Positions 1 through 8,831 of a stretch of DNA of 64,000 bases are shown here, in pieces; positions within the stretch are counted from its first letter, which is position 1; each line of letters starts with the position of its first letter. Origin of the DNA: JAAYYM01 sp964631375. Its GTDB lineage: Bacteria > Bacillota > Clostridia > Lachnospirales > Lachnospiraceae. The notes under the pieces were generated by a model, which saw only the letters and a list, made by a program, of their open reading frames with translations, had not been told where the DNA came from and searched no databases. The position numbers and the translations under genes were made by a program. The DNA lies in contig CAZVYQ010000005.1 of NCBI GenBank assembly GCA_964631375.1, positions 1 through 64,000 on the forward strand, read 5' to 3'.

Positions 1-1544
1 GCGTAATCTACAACACGCGACTCTCTGATAACACTTACCTTGATCTGGCCTGGATATTCCAGTTCGGCTTCGATCTGTTTTGATATATCTCTGGCAAGTA
101 ATACCATGTCTGCATCAGTTACCTGATCAGGAACTACCATAATACGAATCTCACGACCTGCTTGAATAGCAAAAGATTTGTCAACGCCTTTGAATGCGTT
201 TGTAATATCTTCTAATTGTTTTAATCTGTTTGTGTATGTTTCTAATGTTTCGCGTCTTGCACCTGGTCTTGCTGCTGAAATAGTATCAGCCGCCTGAACG
301 ATACACGCGATAAGTGATTGTGGTTCTACGTCACCATGATGTGATTCTACTGAATTGATTACAGTTGCTGATTCCTTGTACTTTCTACAAAGTTCTACAC
401 CCAATTGAATATGTGAACCTTCCATCTCATGATCGACAGCTTTGCCGATATCATGTAGCAAACCTGCACGCTTTGCCAAACGGACATCTACACCAATCTC
501 TGATGCTAACAATCCTGACAATAACGATACTTCGATGGAATGCTTTAATGCGTTCTGACCATAACTGGTTCTGAACTTCATCTTACCGAGCAATTTGACA
601 AGTTCCGGATGAATCCCGTGTACACCAACTTCCAGTGTAGCCGCTTCACCTTCTTCTCGAATCATTACTTCTACTTCTTTTTGTGCCTTCTCAACCATCT
701 CTTCGATTCTGGCCGGATGGATACGTCCATCTACGATCAGCTTCTCAAGAGCGATTCTGGCAATCTCTCTTCGGATTGGGTCAAATCCTGATAATACAAC
801 TGCTTCCGGAGTGTCATCGATGATCAAGTCAACACCTGTCATGGTTTCAAGCGTTCTGATATTACGACCTTCTCTACCGATAATCCTTCCTTTCATTTCA
901 TCGTTGGGAAGTTGAACTACTGAAATCGTAGTCTCTGCTACGTGGTCAGCTGCACATCTTTGAATTGCATTGACTACGTATTCCTTCGCCTTCTTGTCCG
1001 CCTCTTCCTTGGCACGTGATTCTATTTCTTTCACGAGCAACGCGGTTTCATGTTTCACTTCATCTTCAACAATCTTCAACAGATAATCTTTTGCTTGTTC
1101 GGAGGTCAAACCTGAGATTCTTTCTAGTTCCTGTACTCTTTGTTCGTTGAGTTTGGCTACTTCTTCTTTTTGTTTCGCCAAAGTCTCTTCCTTTGCTGCA
1201 CTTGCGGCCTCACGTTTCTCAATGGCGTCGAGTTTTTTATCAACACTCTCTTCCTTCTGTTGCACTCTGCTTTCCAGACGTTGCAGTTCTTTTCTGCGTT
1301 CCTTGGATTCACGTTCCAGTTCATTCTTAGTACGAATGGACTCTTCCTTGACCTCCAACAGACCTTCACGCTTCTTAGTTTCTGCTGTCTTCAAAGCTTC
1401 ATCTATTATCTCTCTTGCTTTCTGCTCTGCATTTCCGATCTTAGCATCATCGGCTTTTTTACGAGCATTTGTCGTTGCAATAAAGGTAATAGGTGCAACA
1501 ATGATCAATGTGACCACAACAGCGATTATTACACTGATTGGCAC
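1..1544 (-). CDS. rny: Ribonuclease Y (RNase Y), lacking only the extreme C-terminus
   Basis: RNase Y is the membrane-anchored endoribonuclease that starts bulk mRNA decay in Firmicutes. The minus-strand frame is open from the left edge to a GTG start at 1542-1544, preceded by AAGGAGG at 7 nt spacing. The N-terminus is one hydrophobic helix (ISVIIAVVVTLIIVAPITF), followed by a long Lys/Glu-rich coiled coil, then KH and HD-type regions. The last visible residues read YPGQIKVSVIRESRVVDYA, which matches the usual end of the family, so only about two codons are missing. About 514 codons are present against a family length near 520. recX lies upstream in the same orientation, 116 bp away. Identification is firm; the GTG start is inferred from the ribosome-binding site. 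Confidence 0.95.
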   Translation of the reverse strand, partial: MPISVIIAVVVTLIIVAPITFIATTNARKKADDAKIGNAEQKAREIIDEALKTAETKKREGLLEVKEESIRTKNELERESKERRKELQRLESRVQQKEESVDKKLDAIEKREAASAAKEETLAKQKEEVAKLNEQRVQELERISGLTSEQAKDYLLKIVEDEVKHETALLVKEIESRAKEEADKKAKEYVVNAIQRCAADHVAETTISVVQLPNDEMKGRIIGREGRNIRTLETMTGVDLIIDDTPEAVVLSGFDPIRREIARIALEKLIVDGRIHPARIEEMVEKAQKEVEVMIREEGEAATLEVGVHGIHPELVKLLGKMKFRTSYGQNALKHSIEVSLLSGLLASEIGVDVRLAKRAGLLHDIGKAVDHEMEGSHIQLGVELCRKYKESATVINSVESHHGDVEPQSLIACIVQAADTISAARPGARRETLETYTNRLKQLEDITNAFKGVDKSFAIQAGREIRIMVVPDQVTDADMVLLARDISKQIEAELEYPGQIKVSVIRESRVVDY

Positions 1545-1660
1545 AGGAGCACCTCCTTATTTAGTTTTCATTGTACTTTATCAATATAGAATGTATGTAA
1601 TAAATTACAATAGCACATCCTAACTTGCGATTTTACAACAGTTAAATTTTATACTGTTTT

Positions 1661-2281
1661 CTAAGTTATGTCAAGTGAAATGTATTGTTCCCATACTTTC
1701 TCAATCATATCAAAGGAAAAACCCTTACGATATAAATATCCAAAAAGCTTCTGCTTATCCTCATAGGAAACATCCTGAGGTGATTGACATCTCTTTTTCA
1801 TAAGCTTCATAATCAACTCTGACTCATCTGAGTCTGTAGCAGCGAACTTTTCTTCGATGATTTCCTTGCGAATTCCTCTTTGCAGCAATGTCTGTTTGAT
1901 CTCGTTTCTGCTGGAAGAACTGCTTTTATATCGGATATAATTCTCTGTGTATCGTTCATCATCTATGTAGTGGTAACTCATCACATAGGAAATAGCTGCA
2001 TCAATCGCTTCCTGTGGATAGAGATTCTCCTTAAGTTTACGACGAACATCTGCCTCTGTTCGATCATTTTTCTCCAACAGATGCATGGCACGCAAGGTCG
2101 CACGCTTTGTCAAAACCTGATCTACCAATTCATGATACAGCTCTGTGGTCAGTATCATATCCTGTTTGATCCCATAACGACGTAGTTCGCCCTTATATAA
2201 TACAAAGGCGAACTCATCGTTTATGAAGATCTTATATTTACTTTTATGATATTCCTCTATATTGGTAATCACAGAATCCAT
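1661..2281 (-). CDS. recX: Regulatory protein RecX
   Basis: RecX binds RecA filaments and limits RecA activity in recombination and the SOS response. The 206-residue product has the three-helix repeat pattern of the family, including LEKNDRTEADVRRKL, YIDDERYTENYIRYK and a C-terminal YRKGFSFDMIEKV repeat. Its ATG lies 4 nt after the recA stop codon, so the two are almost certainly co-transcribed and share the LexA-controlled promoter upstream of recA. The N-terminal 50 residues are more variable, as is normal in this family. Confidence 0.93.
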   Translation of the reverse strand: MDSVITNIEEYHKSKYKIFINDEFAFVLYKGELRRYGIKQDMILTTELYHELVDQVLTKRATLRAMHLLEKNDRTEADVRRKLKENLYPQEAIDAAISYVMSYHYIDDERYTENYIRYKSSSSSRNEIKQTLLQRGIRKEIIEEKFAATDSDESELIMKLMKKRCQSPQDVSYEDKQKLFGYLYRKGFSFDMIEKVWEQYISLDIT

Positions 2282-2285
2282 ATGG

Positions 2286-3374
2286 TTACTCAGTTGCTCC
2301 TGTTGTCTTTACGGACTTCTTGCTCTCAGTTCCTGTACTCTTTGACTTGCCGCCCTCGGTAATAGGATCCTGAGGTTTTCCGTCCAGTCCGAAATGTTCA
2401 CGCACCTTAGTCTCAACCTCTGCACAAATCTCCGGATGATCCTTGAAATACTGCTTGGTATTCTCACGTCCCTGTCCGATCTTCTGTCCGTTATATGCGT
2501 ACCATGCTCCGCTCTTATTGACGATATCTACCTCAGCTGCCAAATCTACAATATCTCCCACTGTGGAGATACCTTCACCAAACATAATATCAAACTCTGC
2601 TTCTTTAAATGGTGGTGCGATCTTATTCTTTACTACTTTAACACGTGTTCTGTTTCCGATAACCTCTCCGCCCTGTTTTAATGATTCGATCCTTCTGACA
2701 TCCATTCTGACAGATGCATAGAACTTTAACGCACGTCCTCCTGTTGTCGTTTCAGGATTACCAAACATGACACCGATCTTTTCACGTAGCTGATTGATGA
2801 AAATAACTGTACAATTGGATTTACTCATAATACCGGTCAGTTTTCTAAGTGCCTGTGACATCAGTCTAGCCTGCAGACCCATGTGACTGTCTCCCATGTC
2901 ACCATCGATCTCTGCCTTTGGAACAAGTGCTGCAACAGAGTCAACAACCACAATATCAACAGCTCCGGAACGAACCATCGTCTCAGTAATCTCCATGGCC
3001 TGTTCCCCGTTATCAGGCTGTGAAATATATAAATTATCAATATCAACTCCAATATTCTTCGCATATGCAGGATCAAGAGCATGCTCCGCATCAATGAATC
3101 CAGCAATACCGCCCCTCTTTTGCACTTCTGCAATCATATGTAATGTAACCGTCGTCTTACCACTGGACTCTGGTCCATAGATCTCGATTACTCTTCCCTT
3201 TGGAATACCACCGAGTCCAAGTGCGATATCCAGACTCAGAGAACCTGTAGGTGTTGTTTCTACGTTCATATTTGTACTGGAATCTCCAAGCTTCATGACC
3301 GAGCCCTTGCCAAATTGCTTTTCAATCTGTGCCAGTGCAGCATCTAGTGCTTTCATTTTATCGTCTTTTTCCAT
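2286..3374 (-). CDS. recA: Recombinase RecA
   Basis: RecA is the strand-exchange ATPase of homologous recombination and the co-protease that triggers LexA self-cleavage. The 362-residue protein has the Walker A motif GPESSGKT at residues 67-74, the conserved VDSVAALVPKAEI segment and loop sequence VIFINQLREKIGVMFG. The C-terminus is a charged Lys/Ser/Thr tail of ordinary length. The ATG has GGAG 8 nt upstream. The promoter just upstream carries two LexA boxes (separate entries). recX follows 4 nt downstream. No intein or other interruption is present. Confidence 0.99.
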   Translation of the reverse strand: MEKDDKMKALDAALAQIEKQFGKGSVMKLGDSSTNMNVETTPTGSLSLDIALGLGGIPKGRVIEIYGPESSGKTTVTLHMIAEVQKRGGIAGFIDAEHALDPAYAKNIGVDIDNLYISQPDNGEQAMEITETMVRSGAVDIVVVDSVAALVPKAEIDGDMGDSHMGLQARLMSQALRKLTGIMSKSNCTVIFINQLREKIGVMFGNPETTTGGRALKFYASVRMDVRRIESLKQGGEVIGNRTRVKVVKNKIAPPFKEAEFDIMFGEGISTVGDIVDLAAEVDIVNKSGAWYAYNGQKIGQGRENTKQYFKDHPEICAEVETKVREHFGLDGKPQDPITEGGKSKSTGTESKKSVKTTGATE

Positions 3375-3396
3375 CTTAAATTCTCCTTCTCATCAA

Positions 3397-3408
3397 GAAC
3401 GTTTGTTC
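3397..3408 (-). promoter_or_regulatory. LexA (DinR-type) box 1, downstream of the recA -10
   Basis: The minus strand reads GAACAAACGTTC, a match to the Gram-positive SOS box core GAAC-N4-GTTC. It sits just after the recA -10 hexamer, over the expected transcription start, where a bound repressor would block RNA polymerase. Confidence 0.88.
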
Positions 3409-3415
3409 TTTTCTA

Positions 3416-3444
3416 ATCATAAAACGTTTGTTCGGGTTTGTCAA
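3416..3444 (-). promoter_or_regulatory. Sigma-A promoter of recA-recX
   Basis: The minus strand carries TTGACA (3439-3444), a 17 bp spacer, and TATGAT (3416-3421). The -35 is a perfect consensus hexamer and the -10 differs at one base. The spacer itself contains a second LexA box. Confidence 0.9.
3422..3433 (-). promoter_or_regulatory. LexA (DinR-type) box 2, in the recA promoter spacer
   Basis: On the minus strand CGAACAAACGTTT fits the Bacillus SOS consensus CGAACRNRYGTTY. It fills most of the 17 bp between the -35 and -10 hexamers of recA and lies 25 bp from box 1, about two and a half helical turns. Confidence 0.85.
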
Positions 3445-3599
3445 CCTTTTTATCACAAATGGTTGGTTTCCCGCCCTGCAAATACATAGTACTACACATG
3501 CTGTCCAATAAATATCCCAGCATATCAATTCGTTTAAAATGGTGAATGATCGGCTGATTTGCCGGACAAAACTCAGAATGAAAATCACTTAACCCATGC

Positions 3600-3646
3600 C
3601 AAAATAATAGCACAGTTGCCCTTGAATAGCAATAGGCAGCTGTGCT
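3600..3646 (-). terminator. Rho-independent terminator after cinA
   Basis: On the minus strand AGCACAGCTGCC (3635-3646) pairs with GGCAACTGTGCT (3609-3620) with one mismatch, followed by the U-rich ATTATTTT. It ends the yicC-to-cinA operon 13 nt beyond the cinA stop and separates it from the recA promoter. Confidence 0.85.
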
Positions 3647-3658
3647 GTTTGCAATACA

Positions 3659-4927
3659 TTATTTATCCTTTTTTCCAAAGGTTATTTCACTAAAATACTC
3701 AAGTACACACAATCGCAACAGCGTTAATGCTGATGATACAGTATTCTCTCTGATCTTTGCACGATTTCCGCTAAAATGATATTCCTTCACTGTAACCTTT
3801 CCACATACATTACATGCGATGTATACCAAACCAACCGGTTTTTCCGACGTACCACCATCCGGTCCTGCAATTCCGGTCACTGAAACGCAGACATCTGTTT
3901 TGGTAAAGAAGGTTCCACCTTTGGCCATCTCCTTGGCAACCTGCTCACTGACTGCACCATATTTGGTAAGAGTTGATTTTTTAACTCCTAAACGATTTCT
4001 CTTTGCTTTATTGGAATAGGTGATCATTCCTTCCTTGAATACTTCTGACACTCCCGGTACATTGACCAGTCTTGCCGCCAGCATACCTCCGGTACAGGAC
4101 TCTGCTGTACAAAATGTGAGATTGTTTTTCTGTAGCAGATCAACAACCGCCTCTTCCAACGTCACCTCTGGGTTCGTTGTATAGATATAGGAGCCGATTC
4201 TGCTCTTAAGTTCCTTAACCACTGGTTTCGTAAGCTTTTTGGCTTCCTTCTCATTTTCTGCCATTGCCGTTACACGCAGATGCACTTCTCCGGTTTTTGC
4301 ATAAGGAGCCAATGTGGGATTGGGAGAATCCATCAGATCCCTAACCATCTCCTCGACCTGACTCTCACCCATTCCACAGATCTTTACGACCTGGGAACTA
4401 ATCGTATTCGGAGTCTTTCTGTCCAAATATACATATACATCCTTTTCAAACATCGGAACCAATTCATTGGGGGGACCAGGTAATAATATCACAGACTTTC
4501 CATCCTGCTCCATGATGATGCCGGGAGCCGTCCCGTTATCATTGTTTAAAATGATGGCACCCTCCGGTATCATAGCCTGCTTCCAGTTATTATCTGTCAA
4601 AGGCAATCCACGTTTTTCAAAGAATTTCTGGATACATTCCTTCGAGTATTCATCCATATACATCGTCTTACCCAGAACCTTTGCTGCGACCTCTTTTGTG
4701 AGATCATCTCCCGTCGGGCCCAAGCCGCCTGAAAGAATAATGACATCTGAACGCTGTAGTGCCGTTTTCAGTGCTTCACACAGACGTTCTTCATTATCAC
4801 CCACTGTTGTCTGGTAATAACAGGACAATCCTAAATACGCACATTGCTCTGCCAGATATGCAGCATTGGTATTTACAATGTTGCCCAGCAGTATTTCTGT
4901 TCCTACTGAAATCAATTCAACAACCAT
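3659..4927 (-). CDS. cinA: CinA family protein (competence/damage-inducible; NMN deamidase type)
   Basis: CinA proteins join an N-terminal MoCF-like domain (here MVVELISVGTEILLGN to about residue 170) with a C-terminal NMN amidohydrolase domain that recycles nicotinamide mononucleotide. The C-terminal domain is recognised by CTAESCTGGMLAARLVNVPG and VTGIAGPDGG. The start is placed at the ATG at 4925-4927 because GAGGAG lies 7 nt upstream and the family begins at this point; an upstream in-frame ATG at 4948 lies inside pgsA. The gene starts 4 nt after the pgsA stop and its ribosome-binding site lies in pgsA coding sequence, so the two are translationally linked. cinA next to recA is common in Gram-positive bacteria. 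Confidence 0.94.
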   Translation of the reverse strand: MVVELISVGTEILLGNIVNTNAAYLAEQCAYLGLSCYYQTTVGDNEERLCEALKTALQRSDVIILSGGLGPTGDDLTKEVAAKVLGKTMYMDEYSKECIQKFFEKRGLPLTDNNWKQAMIPEGAIILNNDNGTAPGIIMEQDGKSVILLPGPPNELVPMFEKDVYVYLDRKTPNTISSQVVKICGMGESQVEEMVRDLMDSPNPTLAPYAKTGEVHLRVTAMAENEKEAKKLTKPVVKELKSRIGSYIYTTNPEVTLEEAVVDLLQKNNLTFCTAESCTGGMLAARLVNVPGVSEVFKEGMITYSNKAKRNRLGVKKSTLTKYGAVSEQVAKEMAKGGTFFTKTDVCVSVTGIAGPDGGTSEKPVGLVYIACNVCGKVTVKEYHFSGNRAKIRENTVSSALTLLRLCVLEYFSEITFGKKDK

Positions 4928-4931
4928 ATCT

Positions 4932-5477
4932 TCACTCCTCTTTTGCACTTAACACTCCTTTGTTTTTGATCAAATAATCAATCAATGACACAACCGTCAG
5001 TATGAGTGCAATCCATACGCAAACAGTTGTAATCACCTGTAGGATCTGATTTTGCAGGTCCATGATCAATAAAATAATCATAACCATCTGAAACACTGTC
5101 TTAAACTTACCCCAATAGCTTGCCGCAATCACGACACCATTATCCGAAGCAATCAGGCGAAAGCCACTGATGATGAATTCTCTACTGATGATAACAATGA
5201 CAATCCACGCAGCCAGGCGATTCAATTCCACCAGACAGATCATCGCCGAACATACCAGAAGCTTATCCGCAAGAGGATCCATAAACTTTCCGAAATTTGT
5301 TACCAGATTGTTCTTTCGTGCCAGATACCCATCCAGCCAATCCGTAATGCTTGCCAGGATAAATATTGTTAAAGCAATCCATTTTCCGGCAGTACCGCCT
5401 AAACTCGTGAGCATGAAAACCACAAAAAAAGGAATCATAAAGACTCTGAGTAGGGTTAATTTATTTGGCAGATTCAT
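4932..5477 (-). CDS. pgsA: CDP-diacylglycerol-glycerol-3-phosphate 3-phosphatidyltransferase
   Basis: PgsA makes phosphatidylglycerophosphate, the committed step of phosphatidylglycerol synthesis, at the membrane. The 181-residue protein has the CDP-alcohol phosphatidyltransferase signature D-x2-DG-x2-AR-x8-G-x3-D-x3-D, seen as DWLDGYLARKNN followed by GKFMDPLADK. It has several hydrophobic helices, with the final one before the tail LIDYLIKNKGVLSAKEE. It lies between rimO and cinA in one minus-strand operon. Confidence 0.95.
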   Translation of the reverse strand: MNLPNKLTLLRVFMIPFFVVFMLTSLGGTAGKWIALTIFILASITDWLDGYLARKNNLVTNFGKFMDPLADKLLVCSAMICLVELNRLAAWIVIVIISREFIISGFRLIASDNGVVIAASYWGKFKTVFQMVMIILLIMDLQNQILQVITTVCVWIALILTVVSLIDYLIKNKGVLSAKEE

Positions 5478-5492
5478 CGTAGTACCTCCTCT

Positions 5493-6821
5493 TTAGATCA
5501 ATTCTCCTATTAGATCATACTCCAAAGCACCCGTAATCCTGACACGGACAAACTCACCGCTCATCAGTTCTCGGTCAGTATTGATAAACAGATAGCCGTC
5601 CACATTCGGAGCATCCATATAGGTTCGGGCAACATAAGCATTTTCTTCGACTACTTTTCCTTCGATCAAGGCATCCATTTCTCTGCCAACCATGTTTCTT
5701 GCATGTTCAAAGGCAATTTCCTGTTGTAACTCCATCAGTTCATCCTGACGTTGTTTTTTACATGATTCGTCTATCTGATCAGGCATCTCGGCGGCAGGTG
5801 TATCTTCTTCAGCCGAGTATGTAAACACACCCAGACGGTCAAATTCCATTTCATCGACAAAATCCATCAGCAATTCATGATCATCCTCTGTTTCTCCGGG
5901 AAATCCTGTAATCAGAGTTGTACGTAGACAGATGTCAGGTATTGCCTGCCTTAGCTTTTCTACAATTTCCTTTAGCTGCTGATGATTGGTCTTTCGTCCC
6001 ATTCTTGATAAAATACGATCCGACGCATGTTGGATCGGTAGATCCAGATAGTGGCAGATCTTTGGTTCTTCTTTCATGACCTCGATCAATGTATCATCTA
6101 TTTCTTCCGGATAGCAATATAGTACTCTGATCCAGTTGATTCCGTCAATCTGTGCAAGTTTGTGCAACAGCTTCCCCAGAGATTTTTCCCCGTAGAGATC
6201 CATTCCATACAGTGTTGTTTCCTGAGCCACGATAATCAGTTCCTTGACACCCTGTTGTGCAAGTTCTCCTGCTTCCTGTATCAAACGTTCCATCGGAACA
6301 CTTCTGAAATGTCCTCGAAGTTTCGGAATAATACAATAGGTACAATGCTTGTCACAACCCTCTGCGATTTTCAAATAGGCAAAATGTCCACCCGTGGTCA
6401 GAATTCTCTTGGTCTCCGGTAATGGTAGTGCTTCCTTAGAGGCAAAATGGCTGCCGTCCTTCCCCTCCAGTACTGCTTCAATCGTTTCTACAATTTTATC
6501 ATAAGCAGTTGTTCCTACGATGGCATCCACTTCAGGGATTTCCTGTTGCATTTCCAAATGATAGCGCTCTCCCAGACAGCCTGCCACGATCAAAGCCTTA
6601 CAGTGCCCATTTTCAGGCTTTTTATACTCCGCCATGTCCAATATCGTCTGTATGCTTTCTTCCTTTGCATCATGAATAAAGCAGCACGTATTAATTACAA
6701 TTACGTCTGCTTCTGCTTCATCATCGGTGAATTCATGGCCCTTTTCGCGTAATAGTCCCAGCATGACCTCCGAATCCACTAAGTTTTTATCACATCCTAA
6801 TGATATGAATAATATCTTCAT
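5493..6821 (-). CDS. rimO: Ribosomal protein S12 methylthiotransferase RimO
   Basis: RimO is a radical-SAM enzyme that methylthiolates an aspartate of ribosomal protein S12. The N-terminal UPF0004 domain has the three cysteines for the auxiliary 4Fe-4S cluster (C10, C46, C82). The radical-SAM motif CDKHCTYC lies at residues 156-163, and the C-terminus is a TRAM domain (about residues 375-442). The length of 442 is typical. The start ILFISLGCDKNLVDSE separates RimO from the MiaB/MtaB paralogues. The ATG lies 2 nt after the rpoZ stop. Confidence 0.96.
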   Translation of the reverse strand: MKILFISLGCDKNLVDSEVMLGLLREKGHEFTDDEAEADVIVINTCCFIHDAKEESIQTILDMAEYKKPENGHCKALIVAGCLGERYHLEMQQEIPEVDAIVGTTAYDKIVETIEAVLEGKDGSHFASKEALPLPETKRILTTGGHFAYLKIAEGCDKHCTYCIIPKLRGHFRSVPMERLIQEAGELAQQGVKELIIVAQETTLYGMDLYGEKSLGKLLHKLAQIDGINWIRVLYCYPEEIDDTLIEVMKEEPKICHYLDLPIQHASDRILSRMGRKTNHQQLKEIVEKLRQAIPDICLRTTLITGFPGETEDDHELLMDFVDEMEFDRLGVFTYSAEEDTPAAEMPDQIDESCKKQRQDELMELQQEIAFEHARNMVGREMDALIEGKVVEENAYVARTYMDAPNVDGYLFINTDRELMSGEFVRVRITGALEYDLIGELI

Positions 6822-6823
6822 TC

Positions 6824-7066
6824 CTATAATAAATCCTCTGAATCTCCGACAATCTTAACCTTGCCTGTATTAACCTCTTCTACTGCTACAGAAAGTGGTT
6901 TCTTTCCTTTGGCTTCTACAAGAGTACGTGAACCGTCAATGATCTGTCTGGCTCTCTTTGATGTTGCCATTACGATGGAATATCTGCTGTTTACAACAGG
7001 ATGTTCTCCTTCTTCCACCTCGCTGTTTACTACTTTCATTAAATCTGTATAAGACGGATGTAACAT
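6824..7066 (-). CDS. rpoZ: DNA-directed RNA polymerase omega subunit
   Basis: Omega helps assemble and stabilise RNA polymerase. The 80-residue product begins MLHPSYTDLMKVVN and contains the family core SRYSIVMATSKRARQI followed by KPLSVAVEEV. Its position directly after gmk is the classic Firmicute arrangement. A ribosome-binding site (AAAGGAGAATGGATC) precedes the ATG. The sequence around KVVNSEVEEGEHPVVN is longer and more acidic than in Bacillus omega, as is usual in Clostridia. Confidence 0.93.
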   Translation of the reverse strand: MLHPSYTDLMKVVNSEVEEGEHPVVNSRYSIVMATSKRARQIIDGSRTLVEAKGKKPLSVAVEEVNTGKVKIVGDSEDLL

Positions 7067-7106
7067 GATCCATTCTCCTTTCCCGAGTCAATCTGATGTG
7101 ATTGCT

Positions 7107-7733
7107 CTATTTAAAAAATTGTTCAAATTCTGATTTGATCTTGTTAATTGTTTCTATATTTCGTTTTGCTGCATAATGAGCACTGACAATCGTACCATGG
7201 AGGCGTTCTACACACTCATCTATCTGATCATTTACCACGAGGAAATCGTATTGATCGATGACCTTGGCCTCTTCCATTCCTCTCGCCATTCTCGATGCAA
7301 TGACCTCCGGGGTCTCGGTGCCTCTCTCTACGAGTCTTCTATGCAATTCTGTTACACTGGGCGGCATGACAAATAACAAAAGTGAATCTGGAAACTTGTC
7401 TTTAATGATTAATGCACCCTGTGTTTCAATTTCCAGAATGACATCCTTACCGGCCGCAAGCTGTTCCTCTACATAGGATCTCGGTGTTCCGTAATAATTG
7501 CCTACATAACATGCATGTTCCAGAAGTTCATTATGCTCGATCATCTGTTCAAAATGTTCCTTATCCACGAAAAAATATTCTCGTCCGTTGACTTCTCCCG
7601 GCCGTGGCTTTCTCGTCGTTGCCGATACGGAAAATGCATAATTATCGTAGCGTCTCATCAGTTCCTTCATAAGCGTTCCCTTACCAGAACCTGCGAACCC
7701 GGACACCACTAATAGAATTCCCCTGTGATTCAT
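7107..7733 (-). CDS. gmk: Guanylate kinase
   Basis: Guanylate kinase phosphorylates GMP to GDP with ATP. The 208-residue protein has the P-loop GFAGSGKGT (residues 12-20), the GMP-binding stretch SVSATTRKPRPGEVNGREYFFV and lid region RMARGMEEAKVIDQYDF. It lies 13 bp downstream of yicC and upstream of rpoZ. No DUF370/remA gene separates yicC from gmk, unlike in Bacillus. Confidence 0.97.
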   Translation of the reverse strand: MNHRGILLVVSGFAGSGKGTLMKELMRRYDNYAFSVSATTRKPRPGEVNGREYFFVDKEHFEQMIEHNELLEHACYVGNYYGTPRSYVEEQLAAGKDVILEIETQGALIIKDKFPDSLLLFVMPPSVTELHRRLVERGTETPEVIASRMARGMEEAKVIDQYDFLVVNDQIDECVERLHGTIVSAHYAAKRNIETINKIKSEFEQFFK

Positions 7734-7746
7734 CCTGATTCCTCGC

Positions 7747-8625
7747 TTACTCTATATTTTGTATCTGTTCTCTGACTTTTTCAATTTCGGTTTTCAGATC
7801 AATTGCCTTATTGGATGTATCTAAATCATTTGATTTTGAAAGGATTGTATTGGCTTCACGATTCATTTCCTGTGCTATAAAATCCAGCTTACGTCCAACG
7901 CTTCCGCCTTCAATCAAAGTTGCCTTTGTGTGCTCTATATGACTGCGTAGTCTGACAATCTCCTCGTCCACACATATTTTATCTGCAAACAATGTAACCT
8001 CAGTTAAGATTCTGTTTTCATCGATCTGTGCATCGCCCAGTAGTTCCTTGACTTTATCCTCCAACTTGGTGCGATATGCAGACAAGATCTCAGGTGCTCT
8101 CTCCGAAATGTATGCAACCTGCTCCAACATTCCATCTAACTTGTTGATCAAATCATTCCTTAGATTCTCGCCTTCTTTGATTCGAGTCTCCACAAATGCT
8201 TGGGCCGCACCGCGAACCGCCTTCTCAAGGCTCTTCCAGATCTCCTCCTCATTGATATCCTGTTCCTCCATAGCGAGAACCTCGGGATATCTCGAAAGTG
8301 TTGAGACACGAATATCTTTCTCGAGTGAAAACTCCTCTGCCATCTGATCCAGATATTTCATATACTCCGAAGCAACATCCTGATTATACTTAACAGAAAA
8401 GTTATTCTCTGTGTAATCCTCATAAGTTATAAAGATATCTACCTTGCCTCGTTGGATGTATTCCTTTAAGGTACTCCTGATAGAAGATTCAAAGAAACTG
8501 AACTTCTTCGGCATCTTAAGATTCACATCCAAATACCTGTGGTTGACCGCCTTCATCTCAACTGTGAATTTACGGCTGGTATCGGATACTTCGCAGCGTC
8601 CGAATCCGGTCATACTCTTAATCAT
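7747..8625 (-). CDS. yicC: YicC family endoribonuclease
   Basis: YicC/YloC proteins are endoribonucleases. The 292-residue product starts IKSMTGFGRCEV, the family hallmark, and ends with the DUF1732 region IAQEMNREANTILSKSND and DLKTEIEKVREQIQNIE. It is the first gene of the minus-strand operon yicC-gmk-rpoZ-rimO-pgsA-cinA, driven by a strong promoter 46 bp upstream. It diverges from the plus-strand rqcH homologue. Confidence 0.93.
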   Translation of the reverse strand: MIKSMTGFGRCEVSDTSRKFTVEMKAVNHRYLDVNLKMPKKFSFFESSIRSTLKEYIQRGKVDIFITYEDYTENNFSVKYNQDVASEYMKYLDQMAEEFSLEKDIRVSTLSRYPEVLAMEEQDINEEEIWKSLEKAVRGAAQAFVETRIKEGENLRNDLINKLDGMLEQVAYISERAPEILSAYRTKLEDKVKELLGDAQIDENRILTEVTLFADKICVDEEIVRLRSHIEHTKATLIEGGSVGRKLDFIAQEMNREANTILSKSNDLDTSNKAIDLKTEIEKVREQIQNIE

Positions 8626-8670
8626 TGGCTTTCTCCTTTATGCCACAACCCTGGTTGCGTACTTCATTAT

Positions 8671-8699
8671 ATTATAGTGCAATAAAACTATTGAGTCAA
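8671..8699 (-). promoter_or_regulatory. Sigma-A promoter of the yicC-gmk-rpoZ-rimO-pgsA-cinA operon
   Basis: The minus strand carries TTGACT (8694-8699), a 17 bp spacer and a perfect TATAAT (8671-8676), 46 bp before the yicC ATG. No other gene lies upstream in this orientation. Confidence 0.85.
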
Positions 8700-8769
8700 G
8701 ACGCGAATCCTGTCCAAATCTTTTCTAGGACGAATATATTTTGATCATCCTTGCAATACTGTTCTCGCA

Positions 8770-8798
8770 TTGTAAGGAAAAGAAGGTTGTGTTATACT
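8770..8798 (+). promoter_or_regulatory. Sigma-A promoter of the rqcH homologue
   Basis: The plus strand carries TTGTAA (8770-8775), a 17 bp spacer and TATACT (8793-8798), 33 bp before the ATG. It is back to back with the yicC promoter, about 70 bp away. Confidence 0.72.
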
Positions 8799-8831
8799 TC
8801 TTAACAGATTAAATGAAATGAGGATATCACG

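Noticed and set aside
1140..1623. Plus-strand open frames of about 150 codons opposite RNase Y
   Set aside because: They are antisense to a well-supported coiled-coil gene, and their composition is that of a complement frame.
3413..3613. Short minus-strand frames in the recA-cinA spacer
   Set aside because: They overlap the recA promoter, the LexA boxes and the cinA terminator, and have no homology or ribosome-binding site.
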